64,000 nucleotides of DNA. It comes from an uncultured Porphyromonadaceae bacterium (GTDB lineage: Bacteria; Bacteroidota; Bacteroidia; Bacteroidales; UBA11471). Made by a program: the position numbers and the translations under genes. The notes below the pieces were generated by a model. It was not told the DNA's origin, made no database searches, and saw nothing but the letters and a program-made list of their open reading frames with translations. Below are positions 17,884 to 25,552 of the stretch, piece after piece. The DNA is taken from contig URHG01000002.1 of NCBI GenBank assembly GCA_900547555.1, positions 73,236-137,235 on the forward strand. Reading direction: 5' to 3'. Position 1 is the stretch's first letter; the number at the start of each line of letters is the position of its first letter.

Positions 17884-18255
17884 TTATTCTTCTACCTCTT
17901 TCGGATTTTCACCCCATTGATTCTCTCCGGGTTCGCTGTCGAGGCACATGAGTACGAATAACCATATCGAACCTATTATAGGAATCAAATAGATGAGGTA
18001 CCACCATCCGCTTTTCCCGATGTCATGCAATCGGCGAATATTCACAGCCAGACTGGGGAGAAATACAGCGAGAGCATATAAGAAAAAGACAATTGGAAAT
18101 ATGAGCCATAAAGTACTCTCAATCATGACCATTTGTAGGATATAAAGAATGATAATGATGACTCCGTTTATCAACGAGAATATCCAATATTCTTTGCGAC
18201 GAGCCCGCCCGGAGAAATCGGCATACTGATTCCAGCATTTGAGGTACCAATTCAT
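17884..18255 (-). CDS. DUF805 membrane protein
   Basis: 123 residues. The start MNWYLKCWNQYADFSGRARRKEYW is the DUF805 signature (aromatic-rich N-terminus, FxGRARRxEYW), and RRLHDIGKSGWW with the following helix is the second conserved box. Three or four membrane helices are visible (about 27-47, 50-72 and 90-110). The molecular role of the family is unknown. It is followed by an acidic tail (PGENQWGENPKEVEE). It converges on recG and appears to be a single-gene unit; the 298-base gap upstream (18256-18553) shows an AT-rich tract with a TATTTTTG box on the minus strand at 18341-18348, and otherwise nothing I can identify. Confidence 0.85.
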   Translation of the reverse strand: MNWYLKCWNQYADFSGRARRKEYWIFSLINGVIIIILYILQMVMIESTLWLIFPIVFFLYALAVFLPSLAVNIRRLHDIGKSGWWYLIYLIPIIGSIWLFVLMCLDSEPGENQWGENPKEVEE

Positions 18256-18553
18256 GATTTGCGTATGTAAGTTGTGTCCCTACTCTTTTCCGGATTTTCG
18301 GTTTTTCCGTTTGGTAGATGATATTTCTACTATTTTCTTACAAAAATAATATTAATCGACAAGAATAACCATTTTTAGGATATGTTGTTTAACAGAAAAT
18401 GGTTCGGAAGGCTTTCTCCTCTAAAAAAAATTAGGTTGTTTTCCCGTAAATGAAAACTCCGGTAAAGAATATGGCTGTTTGTATCTTATTTCTATCGATA
18501 CGGTACGAGAGGGAGATTTTTATATAATTAATGAAAGAGGAAAGGCGGTAACC

Positions 18554-20092
18554 TTACCCTGCCCAGTTTTCACGGTCGAGATTGCGGTAATTGATGGCTT
18601 CGGCGATGTGGGAGGTTTGTATGGTTTCGCTGCCGGCCAAATCGGCGATGGTGCGTGAAACTTTCAGTATGCGGTCGTAGGCGCGAGCCGACAGGTTGAG
18701 TCGTGTCATGGCCGTGCGCAGCAGGGCAAGTCCGGCCTCGTCGGGTCGGGCAAAGGTGTTGAGCAGCCGGCTGTTCATCTGTGCGTTGCAATATATGCCG
18801 GGGATCTCTTTGAAACGTTCGCTTTGCATTTCCCGGGCGCGGATTACCCGTTCGCGAATGGCTGTGCTGGGTTCTCCCGGACGGCTGTCGGAGATTTTCT
18901 CGAACGGTACGGGAACGATTTCCACTTGTATGTCGATACGGTCGAGCAACGGCCCCGAGATACGGTTCAAGTAACGGTGTACCGCCCCGGGCGGGCAGAT
19001 ACATTTTTTCTCGGGGTGGTTGTAATACCCGCAAGGGCAGGGATTCATCGATGCGACGAGCATGACGCTTGCCGGGTATTCGATGGTGTATTTTGCCCGT
19101 GCGACAGTGATTTTCCGGTCTTCGAGGGGCTGGCGCATGACTTCGAGTACTTGGCGGGAGAACTCGGGCAGTTCGTCGAGGAAAAGCACACCGTTGTGGG
19201 CCAGCGATATTTCCCCCGGTTGGGGAAAGGTTCCACCACCTACGAGGGCTGCGCTCGATATGGTATGGTGCGGTGCCCGGAAAGGCCGTTGGGTGAGCAA
19301 TGAACTGTTACGTTCCATCTTCCCGGCTACCGAGTGTATTTTTGTCGTTTCGAGAGCTTCGTTCAAAGTGAGAGGCGGCAGTATCGAGGCGATACGTTTG
19401 GCCATCATCGATTTTCCCGCACCCGGCGGGCCTATCATGATGAGATTGTGCCCTCCGGCGGCAGCGACTTCGAATGCGCGCTTTACGCTTTCCTGGCCTT
19501 TGACGTCGGCGAAATCGAGGTCAAAATTATTTTGAGCCGCAAAAAATTCGGCGCGTGTGTCGATGACCGTCGGTATCAATTCCCGATCTCCGTTGAAAAA
19601 ATCGACCACCTCGCAGATGTTTTCCACGCCATATACGTGGAGTTTGTCGACGACAGCCGCCTCTCGTACATTTGCTTTGGGGACGATAAGGCCTTCGAAT
19701 CCTTGCGCGCGGGCTTGTATGGCGATGGGCAGGGCGCCGCGTATGGGTAGGATAGAGCCGTCGAGCGACAATTCTCCCATGATCATGTAACGACTTAGTT
19801 TGTCGGCCGAAATCTCCTCTGCGGCTGCCAGTATGCCGATGGCCAGCGGTAGGTCATAGGCCGAGCCTTCTTTGCGAAGGTCGGCCGGTGCGAGGTTGAT
19901 GATGAGTTGTCGGTGCGGGAATTTATATCCGTTGTGTTGCAGTGCCGATCGGATACGTTCATGACTCTCCCTGACGGCCGTATCGGCAAGCCCCACCATA
20001 TAGAAATGAATACCTTGCGAACAATTCACTTCGATGGTTACGGTGAGGGCATCGATGCCCTGCATGGCTGCTCCGAAAACTTTGACCAACAT
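18554..20092 (-). CDS. comM: YifB/ComM family Mg-chelatase-like AAA+ ATPase
   Basis: 512 residues, the usual family length. Residues about 1-170 are the Lon-protease-like fold (LVKVFGAAMQGIDALTVTIEVN); 195-400 are the AAA+ motor with Walker A IGPPGAGKSMMAKR, Walker B VLFLDELPEF and a zinc-type cluster CPCGYYNHPEKKCIC; the rest is the Mg-chelatase C-terminal domain (SARAYDRILKVSRTIADL). In competent bacteria ComM is a hexameric branch-migration helicase that helps integrate incoming DNA; its role in Bacteroidales is not established. It lies 18 bases behind the TlpA-like gene and is likely cotranscribed with it. Confidence 0.93.
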   Translation of the reverse strand: MLVKVFGAAMQGIDALTVTIEVNCSQGIHFYMVGLADTAVRESHERIRSALQHNGYKFPHRQLIINLAPADLRKEGSAYDLPLAIGILAAAEEISADKLSRYMIMGELSLDGSILPIRGALPIAIQARAQGFEGLIVPKANVREAAVVDKLHVYGVENICEVVDFFNGDRELIPTVIDTRAEFFAAQNNFDLDFADVKGQESVKRAFEVAAAGGHNLIMIGPPGAGKSMMAKRIASILPPLTLNEALETTKIHSVAGKMERNSSLLTQRPFRAPHHTISSAALVGGGTFPQPGEISLAHNGVLFLDELPEFSRQVLEVMRQPLEDRKITVARAKYTIEYPASVMLVASMNPCPCGYYNHPEKKCICPPGAVHRYLNRISGPLLDRIDIQVEIVPVPFEKISDSRPGEPSTAIRERVIRAREMQSERFKEIPGIYCNAQMNSRLLNTFARPDEAGLALLRTAMTRLNLSARAYDRILKVSRTIADLAGSETIQTSHIAEAINYRNLDRENWAG

Positions 20093-20110
20093 ACGCGCTT
20101 GTGGAAGAGA

Positions 20111-21268
20111 TTATTTTTTTGAGGAGGATTTTTTGGAAGAAGATGGTTTTTCTCCGAAAGTTTTGTCTTTGCCCACCTCTGCTACCGTTTTATCGACCGT
20201 ATCGATAAGTTCTTCATCATAAATGTTTTTGGCCACGATGCGGCCCGTCCCGTTGAGGACAAAAGTAGCCGGTAGAGACTGTATTCCTAGATTTTCGACC
20301 TGATTGGCATTCCAGCCCTCTTTCAGAATGCAGTGAGCCCAACCTTCGAGCGTGTCGCTGCGCAGTATTTCCCTCCAAGCCTTTTCGTCGGTATCGAGTG
20401 AGACGCTTACGACATTGAGATAAGGTGCCGAATATTTTTCACGGATTTTGCGCACGACCTGCATTTGTTGCCGCGATAGTGCGTCGTACGAGGCCCATAC
20501 GGTAAAAAGCGTGGTACGGCGTCGGAATCCGCCGGTGTTGATGACGCTGTCGCCGGGGGTACGGAAAGTCATGTAGGGGAGCATTTTCCCCTCCGGATTT
20601 TTCCGGAAATCCGAAATGTATAGCTCGGCTTTTGCCAATAACGATACCGGTTTGGCTTCGGGCGAGAGACGGCGCAACAGGGTATCGGTCGTTTCTACCG
20701 TTTCGGGCGAGAGCAGGTAATCGTAGATAAGAACCGTTGATGCGTAGGAAGCAGGATTGGCCAATGCAAAGTCGATGACTTGTGCGTGCAGCGAATCTTT
20801 GTAGGCGGCAGTTTCTTTTTGATAAGAAGTGTCTCCGATGTGTGAATAGAAATTCCGGTCGCTGTCTGTCAGCCGTTGGAGCAGGGTATGGTTGTCGTTA
20901 CGAAATTTCCCGATTTGCTCTTGCTCGGCCGGGCCGGAAAAATTGATTTCGTAAGGTGCTGAGACACTGCCTTTCAGTTTTATTTTATCTCCGTTTTTCA
21001 CATAGAGCGAAAGTACCCGCTGCCCGGCTTCCGTAGATATTTCGATGCGCGATAACTTCCCGCAAATACCTTTATACACGGCTTTGCCTTTTTCGGTCAG
21101 TACCGAATCGACGGTGATCCCCTTTTTATGTTCTTCCTGCCGGAAGTAGAGATACGTTTGATCGGGTACGTCGAGTTCTACGGTAAGCGTGAAACCCTCG
21201 TTTCCCTTATCTCCTCCGCAAGCGGAGAACAGGATAAGCAGCAAGAAAATATAAATCGTTTGTTTCAT
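20111..21268 (-). CDS. TlpA-like lipoprotein with DUF4369-type N-domain, lacking the redox cysteines
   Basis: 385 residues from ATG 21268 (MKQTIYIFLLLI); the ATG at 21277 adds three residues. The lipobox is LFSAC with Cys17, so it should be anchored in a periplasm-facing membrane. Residues about 25-120 resemble the DUF4369 beta domain often fused to thioredoxins in Bacteroidetes, and about 240-365 are a thioredoxin/AhpC-like fold (VVSVSLDTDEKAW, then LGIQSLPATFVLN with the cis-Pro). Where a TlpA has WxxWCxxC this protein reads FTVWASYDALSR, so both catalytic cysteines are gone. It is probably not an oxidoreductase; a binding or structural role is more likely. The tail is Ser/Lys-rich. It precedes comM by 18 bases. 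Confidence 0.82.
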   Translation of the reverse strand: MKQTIYIFLLLILFSACGGDKGNEGFTLTVELDVPDQTYLYFRQEEHKKGITVDSVLTEKGKAVYKGICGKLSRIEISTEAGQRVLSLYVKNGDKIKLKGSVSAPYEINFSGPAEQEQIGKFRNDNHTLLQRLTDSDRNFYSHIGDTSYQKETAAYKDSLHAQVIDFALANPASYASTVLIYDYLLSPETVETTDTLLRRLSPEAKPVSLLAKAELYISDFRKNPEGKMLPYMTFRTPGDSVINTGGFRRRTTLFTVWASYDALSRQQMQVVRKIREKYSAPYLNVVSVSLDTDEKAWREILRSDTLEGWAHCILKEGWNANQVENLGIQSLPATFVLNGTGRIVAKNIYDEELIDTVDKTVAEVGKDKTFGEKPSSSKKSSSKK

Positions 21269-21394
21269 GGGTAGCATGGGTACATGGTATTGAAACCTTC
21301 ATTTTTACAAATGTACGGAAAAATTCGGATGTGGTTTTATATTCATAATGTTTTTTATTCTTTATGCGTAATGTAAATTTTTTTCAATCAAATG

Positions 21395-21425
21395 TTGTTT
21401 TATTTTTAATATAAATATATCTTTG
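21395..21425 (+). promoter_or_regulatory. Predicted promoter of the two-lipoprotein unit
   Basis: TTG at 21395-21397 and TATCTTTG at 21418-21425 with a 20-base spacer fit the Bacteroidetes promoter consensus. The leader is about 11 bases to the ATG at 21443. Confidence 0.7.
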
Positions 21426-21442
21426 CGGAAAATAAAAGGCAT

Positions 21443-21820
21443 ATGAAAAATTTGTGTTTAATATTTATATCTATTTTGTTGTTATCGGGTTGCGGTAGCT
21501 ATAAATATGGGGCGGAGGTAGAGGCAATCTCGTCTAACTTGACTTTTGGCATGGTAAAAAGTCAGATAGAAAAGGGTAAGACTACGCAGACAGAAATATT
21601 ACAGCTTTTTGGGTCTCCTAATATGGTAACGAAAAATAAATCAAATGATGAGGTGTGGAGTTATAATCGTATGAGTGTGGTTCAAAAAGGCGGACAAACG
21701 AATTTTCTTTTTGGACAAAGAGCATCAGTAAGTTCTTCTAATAAATCTTTTGATCTTATTATAACCTTTGACAAAACAGATATTGTCAAAGATTATTCTG
21801 TAATTTCAACTAATTATTAA
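21443..21820 (+). CDS. Small BamE/SmpA-like lipoprotein
   Basis: 125 residues with a lipoprotein signal (hydrophobic core, LLSGC, Cys near 18). The body contains the layout of the SmpA/OmlA (BamE) fold: a helix after an IEKGKTTQTEILQLFGSPN turn, matching the family pattern of a threonine-rich helix start followed by LGxP, then strands (EVWSYNRMSV, FDLIITFDKTDIVKDYSV). BamE helps assemble outer-membrane proteins, but this fold is also used by many unrelated small lipoproteins, so no function is assigned. It is the first gene of a unit with the next lipoprotein, 5 bases downstream. The local DNA is AT-rich. Confidence 0.65.
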   Translation: MKNLCLIFISILLLSGCGSYKYGAEVEAISSNLTFGMVKSQIEKGKTTQTEILQLFGSPNMVTKNKSNDEVWSYNRMSVVQKGGQTNFLFGQRASVSSSNKSFDLIITFDKTDIVKDYSVISTNY

Positions 21821-21825
21821 TAATC

Positions 21826-22320
21826 ATGAAACAAGTATTATTTATTATGGCAATTTCGTTATTGCTATTTTCTTGTGGTACAACAAAGAGCTTGACACCG
21901 AACGAATTGAAAATGATGACGACCCGACAAATAGAGTCTGATTATTCTCTTGCGTTTTCTTCGGTTATTTCATTGTTACAGTCCGAAGGATTTTTAGTGA
22001 CAAATACTGACCGGGAGAGCGGACTTATCAATGCCAATAAGCAGGTGGATAACAAAAATGCCGCTGCGCAACGTTTTTTCTTAGGTACATCGAAAGACGC
22101 TAGTACGGCGCAGATTTCTGTTTTCGTTCAATCTATAAATGAAGGATTGTCAGAAGTGAAATTAACCATTTATGAAGGAAGCATTTCGACGACAAACGGC
22201 CAATGGGGAATACAAAACAAATCGACACAAAATAGTATGGTGCAAGATGCAGAAGTATACAATACGTGGTTTAATAATTTAAAAGCAGAAATAGAAAGAC
22301 GAAAGGCTCTTTTACAGTAG
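21826..22320 (+). CDS. Small lipoprotein of unknown function
   Basis: 164 residues with a lipoprotein signal peptide (ISLLLFSC, Cys17). The mature part has a helix after MMTTRQIESDYSLAFSSVIS, then the sequence LLQSEGFLVTNTDRESGLINA, which resembles small periplasmic domains in which a residue sits on a helix before a buried strand ('increased variability on time' type lipoproteins), then strands (AQISVFVQSI, SEVKLTIYEG) and a C-terminal helix. I do not recognise a named family with confidence. It follows the BamE-like gene by 5 bases and shares its promoter; a long perfect hairpin ends the unit. Confidence 0.6.
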   Translation: MKQVLFIMAISLLLFSCGTTKSLTPNELKMMTTRQIESDYSLAFSSVISLLQSEGFLVTNTDRESGLINANKQVDNKNAAAQRFFLGTSKDASTAQISVFVQSINEGLSEVKLTIYEGSISTTNGQWGIQNKSTQNSMVQDAEVYNTWFNNLKAEIERRKALLQ

Positions 22321-22340
22321 AGGACGCCATCTTCATATAA

Positions 22341-22383
22341 TAACATCATAGCCCCGTCGATTATCGGCGGGGCTATGATGTTA
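22341..22383. terminator. Bidirectional hairpin between convergent genes
   Basis: A perfect 16 bp stem, TAACATCATAGCCCCG (22341-22356) with its exact complement at 22368-22383, and an 11-base loop. It sits between the stop at 22320 and the stop of the opposing gene at 22422. The T-run is weak on either strand. Confidence 0.7.
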
Positions 22384-22421
22384 TATGGGAGTAATACGGT
22401 TATAATCTGTTGGTACAGATA

Positions 22422-22811
22422 TTATTTTTTATGAAAAACGATTGTGAATTCACTGTCTTCCGGATCGGTAAGTGTTACCGTATTTTTGGAGATGGATATA
22501 TTATAAGTGATGGTATCCCTTTCTTCGCTGTCGGTCATGTGCAGTTTCGATGCGGCTTCATCGAGTACGTAAGTACCCGAGACATGCTCTGTTTCGACAT
22601 CGGACGTTTCGCTGTCGGTGTAGGTCATCTCTCCGGTAAATGTCTTGTCTGAATTGAATGTGAAAAGGTAGTTTTCCGTTCCGTATTCGTCGGAATAAAT
22701 GCCCGTCCATGTTCCGACCAAAGGGTTGTCGTAGTCTTTATCGCAACTACTTATTGTCATGACCGATACAATTGCGACGGCCAAAAATTGAAAGAATTTT
22801 AATGTTCTCAT
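22422..22811 (-). CDS. Lipocalin-like lipoprotein, family member 1 of 3
   Basis: 129 residues with signal and lipobox ending TISSC. The mature part starts NPLVGTWTG, the opening strand of lipocalin-like small lipoproteins of Bacteroidetes, followed by alternating strands (YLFTFNSDKTFTGEM, VSGTYVLDE, NTVTLTD) and an end FTIVFHKK. The same plan is found in the next two genes on this strand, so the three are paralogues. It is probably exported and anchored by lipid; the ligand or role is unknown. It has its own promoter box (22844-22851) and no other gene in its unit. Confidence 0.7.
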   Translation of the reverse strand: MRTLKFFQFLAVAIVSVMTISSCDKDYDNPLVGTWTGIYSDEYGTENYLFTFNSDKTFTGEMTYTDSETSDVETEHVSGTYVLDEAASKLHMTDSEERDTITYNISISKNTVTLTDPEDSEFTIVFHKK

Positions 22812-22843
22812 TTTTACAAATTTTTTAATTTATGATTTTGTTG

Positions 22844-22851
22844 CAAAGATA
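22844..22851 (-). promoter_or_regulatory. -7 box of lipocalin-like gene 1
   Basis: The minus strand reads TATCTTTGCAA. The same box precedes the two sister genes at 23530-23537 and 24126-24133. No good -33 element is visible. Confidence 0.5.
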
Positions 22852-23044
22852 TAATATATTTACGATGAAAGAAATCTTTTTATGGAAATTTTATTTTAGT
22901 GTAGAAAAATGTGATAGCGGAGTTGAAGATTTTATCGGTAGGGATTTTCTGGCCGGTCAGGGTTACATTGTGTAGGCGGACGACAAGAAATTCTTTTGTG
23001 TATATGGACTTTATCTGAAATTCTTGAATCTGCGTTTGATAAAA

Positions 23045-23072
23045 AAGCGATAGCTTGGAGAGGCTATCGCTT
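23045..23072 (-). terminator. Terminator of lipocalin-like gene 2
   Basis: AAGCGATAGC (23045-23054) pairs perfectly with GCTATCGCTT (23063-23072), loop of 8 bases. The minus strand continues with a TTTTTT run. Confidence 0.8.
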
Positions 23073-23096
23073 GGAAATATCGAGTTGCTTTTGGAA

Positions 23097-23495
23097 TTAA
23101 TTTTTCTTGAAAACTAAAATACCCTCTTCCCCTTCGGTTTTATAATCGGATAAAACTAATTTGTCGTCCAACATAGAAACCATGTAAGATATGGTGGAGT
23201 TGTTAACATGAGAGGTAAAGTATATTTTAGAATTTTCGTTATCGAAAAGGTATGTACCTGCGAAATACTCGTTGTCATAATCTTTCGAAGAGTAAGTTAT
23301 CGACCATGTAAAAGAATTGTTGTCGTTCAGGGTGAGCACGTGAGTTTCGGTGTACGAATTTCTAGAATAATCAGAATCAGTCAGGGTACATTGCCAAGTG
23401 CTGACCAATTGCTTTTCTTCTTTTTGGCACCCTGTTGTAGCGAAAAGAACAAAGGCCAGAAATGTTAGAATTTGAGTAGTTTTAAGTAGTTTCAT
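23097..23495 (-). CDS. Lipocalin-like lipoprotein, family member 2 of 3
   Basis: 132 residues; signal peptide with lipobox ATTGC. The mature start is KQLVSTWQC, then strands including NNSFTWSITYSS, YFAGTYLFDNENSKIYF and a closing ILVFKKN. These align by order and spacing with gene 1 (VSGTYVLDE...SKLHM, FTIVFHKK). It has its own -7 box and its own terminator, so it is a single-gene unit despite standing in a row with its paralogues. The function is unknown. Confidence 0.7.
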   Translation of the reverse strand: MKLLKTTQILTFLAFVLFATTGCQKEEKQLVSTWQCTLTDSDYSRNSYTETHVLTLNDNNSFTWSITYSSKDYDNEYFAGTYLFDNENSKIYFTSHVNNSTISYMVSMLDDKLVLSDYKTEGEEGILVFKKN

Positions 23496-23529
23496 AATTT
23501 TAAGATATTAAATTAGAAATAAGACTCTG

Positions 23530-23537
23530 CAAAGATA
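23530..23537 (-). promoter_or_regulatory. -7 box of lipocalin-like gene 2
   Basis: The minus strand reads TATCTTTGCAG, 35 bases before the ATG at 23495. It is the same element as for genes 1 and 3. Confidence 0.5.
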
Positions 23538-23593
23538 TAAAATATTGAACGATAAAAAAGGTTTTATTATAAGAAATTTGTTTTCATAAAAAA

Positions 23594-23623
23594 TGAGGAG
23601 AGAAAATTTAACATCTCTCCTCA
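23594..23623 (-). terminator. Terminator of lipocalin-like gene 3
   Basis: TGAGGAGAGA (23594-23603) pairs perfectly with TCTCTCCTCA (23614-23623), loop of 10 bases. The minus strand continues ATTTTTTATG. It lies 76 bases past the gene's stop. Confidence 0.7.
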
Positions 23624-23699
23624 CCAGAATCTTCGGAATAAAAAGTACCAACTTAACTTATGCTTTCGTGTATATCGATAACAGTGGTTGATATATTGC

Positions 23700-24083
23700 T
23701 TATTGTTTCGTGAGAGTTATAAATGAACTTCCACCTATTTCGCTAAGAATTAGTGTTTTGCCGGAAATAGTAGCTTTATAAACTTTTGTGTAACCACCAT
23801 CGCTAATGTACTGCAATGTCAAGTAAGACGATTCTTCGTTGAATGTATAATTCCCATATTCAAAGAAGTTTGCGTAATGAGGATCTCCATCTGAATACCC
23901 CTTTTCTGTTCCAGTAAGTGTGTATGAACCGTCGGCGTTAAATGTATAGGTATATGAAATCTCGTCAACGGGATCGTAGCTAGACCAAGTACCTACAATG
24001 TTTTCTTCTTTGTTGCAACCGGGTATAGCCAGTATTATGGCGGTCAGTAGGAATAAAAATCCGAATTTTTTTACAGCACTCAT
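23700..24083 (-). CDS. Lipocalin-like lipoprotein, family member 3 of 3
   Basis: 127 residues from ATG 24083 (MSAVKKFGFLF); the open frame runs 23 codons further upstream, but that part lacks a signal and lies beyond the promoter box at 24126. The lipobox is AIPGC. The mature part begins ENIVGTWSSYD, followed by YTYTFNADGSYTLTG, EYGNYTFNEESSYLTL, GKTLILSE and ITLTKQ, the same order of strands as the two neighbours. It is the most diverged of the three. It was probably made by tandem duplication. The function is unknown. Confidence 0.7.
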   Translation of the reverse strand: MSAVKKFGFLFLLTAIILAIPGCNKEENIVGTWSSYDPVDEISYTYTFNADGSYTLTGTEKGYSDGDPHYANFFEYGNYTFNEESSYLTLQYISDGGYTKVYKATISGKTLILSEIGGSSFITLTKQ

Positions 24084-24125
24084 TTTTTTCTCAATTTTGA
24101 ATGTTTGACATAATTTTTTCTTCTG

Positions 24126-24133
24126 CAAAGATA
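24126..24133 (-). promoter_or_regulatory. -7 box of lipocalin-like gene 3
   Basis: The minus strand reads TATCTTTGCAG, 42 bases before the ATG at 24083, which supports that start over the upstream in-frame one. Confidence 0.5.
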
Positions 24134-24194
24134 TATTATATATGAAAATCAAGAAAATATTTTTGCAAAAAATTTGTTTTCGTGAAAAAAGAAA

Positions 24195-24226
24195 GCCGGG
24201 AGAGAAATTGAATTTTCTCTCCCGGC
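24195..24226 (-). terminator. Rho-independent terminator of metK-metY
   Basis: GCCGGGAGAGAAA (24195-24207) pairs perfectly with TTTCTCTCCCGGC (24214-24226), loop of 6 bases. The minus strand continues TTTCTTTTTTCAC. It is 23 bases past the metY stop. Confidence 0.85.
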
Positions 24227-24249
24227 CGGAATCTTCGATATAGAAAATA

Positions 24250-25533
24250 TCAGTTCATTGCTTGATGCAGGTCGGCGATAATGTCATCGGCATTTTCGAT
24301 ACCGACCGAGAGGCGTATCAGGTCGGGGGCTACGCCGGCTTCGATAAGCTGTTCGTCGCTGAGTTGGCGATGAGTGTGGCTGGCCGGGTGCAGCACACAA
24401 GTACGGGCATCGGCCACATGGGTGACGATGGCGGCGAGTTTCAACCGGTCCATAAACCGGATTGCGTCTTCCCGCGAACCTTTGAGACCGAAGGCAATGA
24501 CGCCGCAAGTACCGTGCGGCATGTATTTTTGAGCCAAAGCGTGGTATTTGTCGTTTTTCAGTCCCGGATAATTTACCCAAGCGACTTGCGGACAGCTTTC
24601 GAGAAACTCGGCGACTTTCTGCGCATTTTCGCAATGGCGAGCCATACGCAGATGAAGGGTTTCGAGGCCGAGATTGAGCAGGAATGCATTTTGCGGGGCT
24701 TGTATCGACCCGAGGTCGCGCATGAGTTGTGCTGTGGCTTTGGTGATATAAGCCATTTTGCCGAAGGCGCGGGTATAGGTAAGACCGTGATAGGACTCGT
24801 CGGGGCGGGTGAGCCCGGGGAATTTATTGGCGTGAGCCTCCCAGTCGAAATTTCCGCTGTCGACGATGGCACCGCCTACGCAGGTGGCGTGCCCGTCCAT
24901 GTATTTGGTCGTCGAGTGGGTTACGATGTCGGCTCCCCATTCGAACGGACGGCAGTTGATGGGGGTGGCAAATGTATTGTCGACGATGAGGGGCACTCCA
25001 TGCCGGTGGGCGATGCGAGCAAATTTCTCGATGTCGAGAACGTGCATGCCGGGGTTGGATAATGTCTCGCCGAAAAGAGCCTTTGTATTGGGTCGGAATG
25101 CCGCTTCTATGGTGCTTTCGTCTTCGTCGGGGTCGATGAGGGTAACGTCGATACCCAGTTTTTTCAGCGTAACGCTGTACAGGTTGAACGTACCTCCGTA
25201 GATGGTCGATGAGCAGACAAAATGGTCGCCGGCCTCGCAGATGTTGAATATGGCGTAAAAGTTGGCCGCTTGTCCCGACGAGGTGAGCATGGCACCGACA
25301 CCCCCTTCGAGTTCGGCGATTTTTGCGGCGACAACGTCGTTGGTGGGATTTTGCAAGCGGGTGTAGAAGTATCCCGAATCTTCGAGGTCGAAGAGACGGG
25401 CCATTTGTTCGCTGGTTTCGTAACGGAATGTCGTGCTCTGGTAGATGGGTACGACACGGGGTTCTCCCTTTTTGGGTGTCCATCCGCCTTGTACGCAGAT
25501 GGTTTCGGGGCTGAAATGAGTCTTGTCGTTCAT
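24250..25533 (-). CDS. metY: O-acetylhomoserine sulfhydrylase (PLP-dependent)
   Basis: 427 residues, typical for MetY rather than the shorter cystathionine gamma-synthases (about 380-400). It makes homocysteine from O-acetylhomoserine and sulfide. Cys/Met metabolism PLP-family signatures are present: the N-terminal THFSPETICVQGGW, YTRLQNPTNDVVAAKIAELEGG, IVDNTFATP, and the PLP lysine in VTHSTTKYMDGHATCVGG; near the end RLSVGIENADDIIADL. It follows metK by 19 bases on the same strand, so homocysteine supply and SAM production sit in one transcript. It could in principle also act as a cysteine synthase. Confidence 0.93.
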   Translation of the reverse strand: MNDKTHFSPETICVQGGWTPKKGEPRVVPIYQSTTFRYETSEQMARLFDLEDSGYFYTRLQNPTNDVVAAKIAELEGGVGAMLTSSGQAANFYAIFNICEAGDHFVCSSTIYGGTFNLYSVTLKKLGIDVTLIDPDEDESTIEAAFRPNTKALFGETLSNPGMHVLDIEKFARIAHRHGVPLIVDNTFATPINCRPFEWGADIVTHSTTKYMDGHATCVGGAIVDSGNFDWEAHANKFPGLTRPDESYHGLTYTRAFGKMAYITKATAQLMRDLGSIQAPQNAFLLNLGLETLHLRMARHCENAQKVAEFLESCPQVAWVNYPGLKNDKYHALAQKYMPHGTCGVIAFGLKGSREDAIRFMDRLKLAAIVTHVADARTCVLHPASHTHRQLSDEQLIEAGVAPDLIRLSVGIENADDIIADLHQAMN

Positions 25534-25552
25534 ATAGTTATGCGTTTATTGT

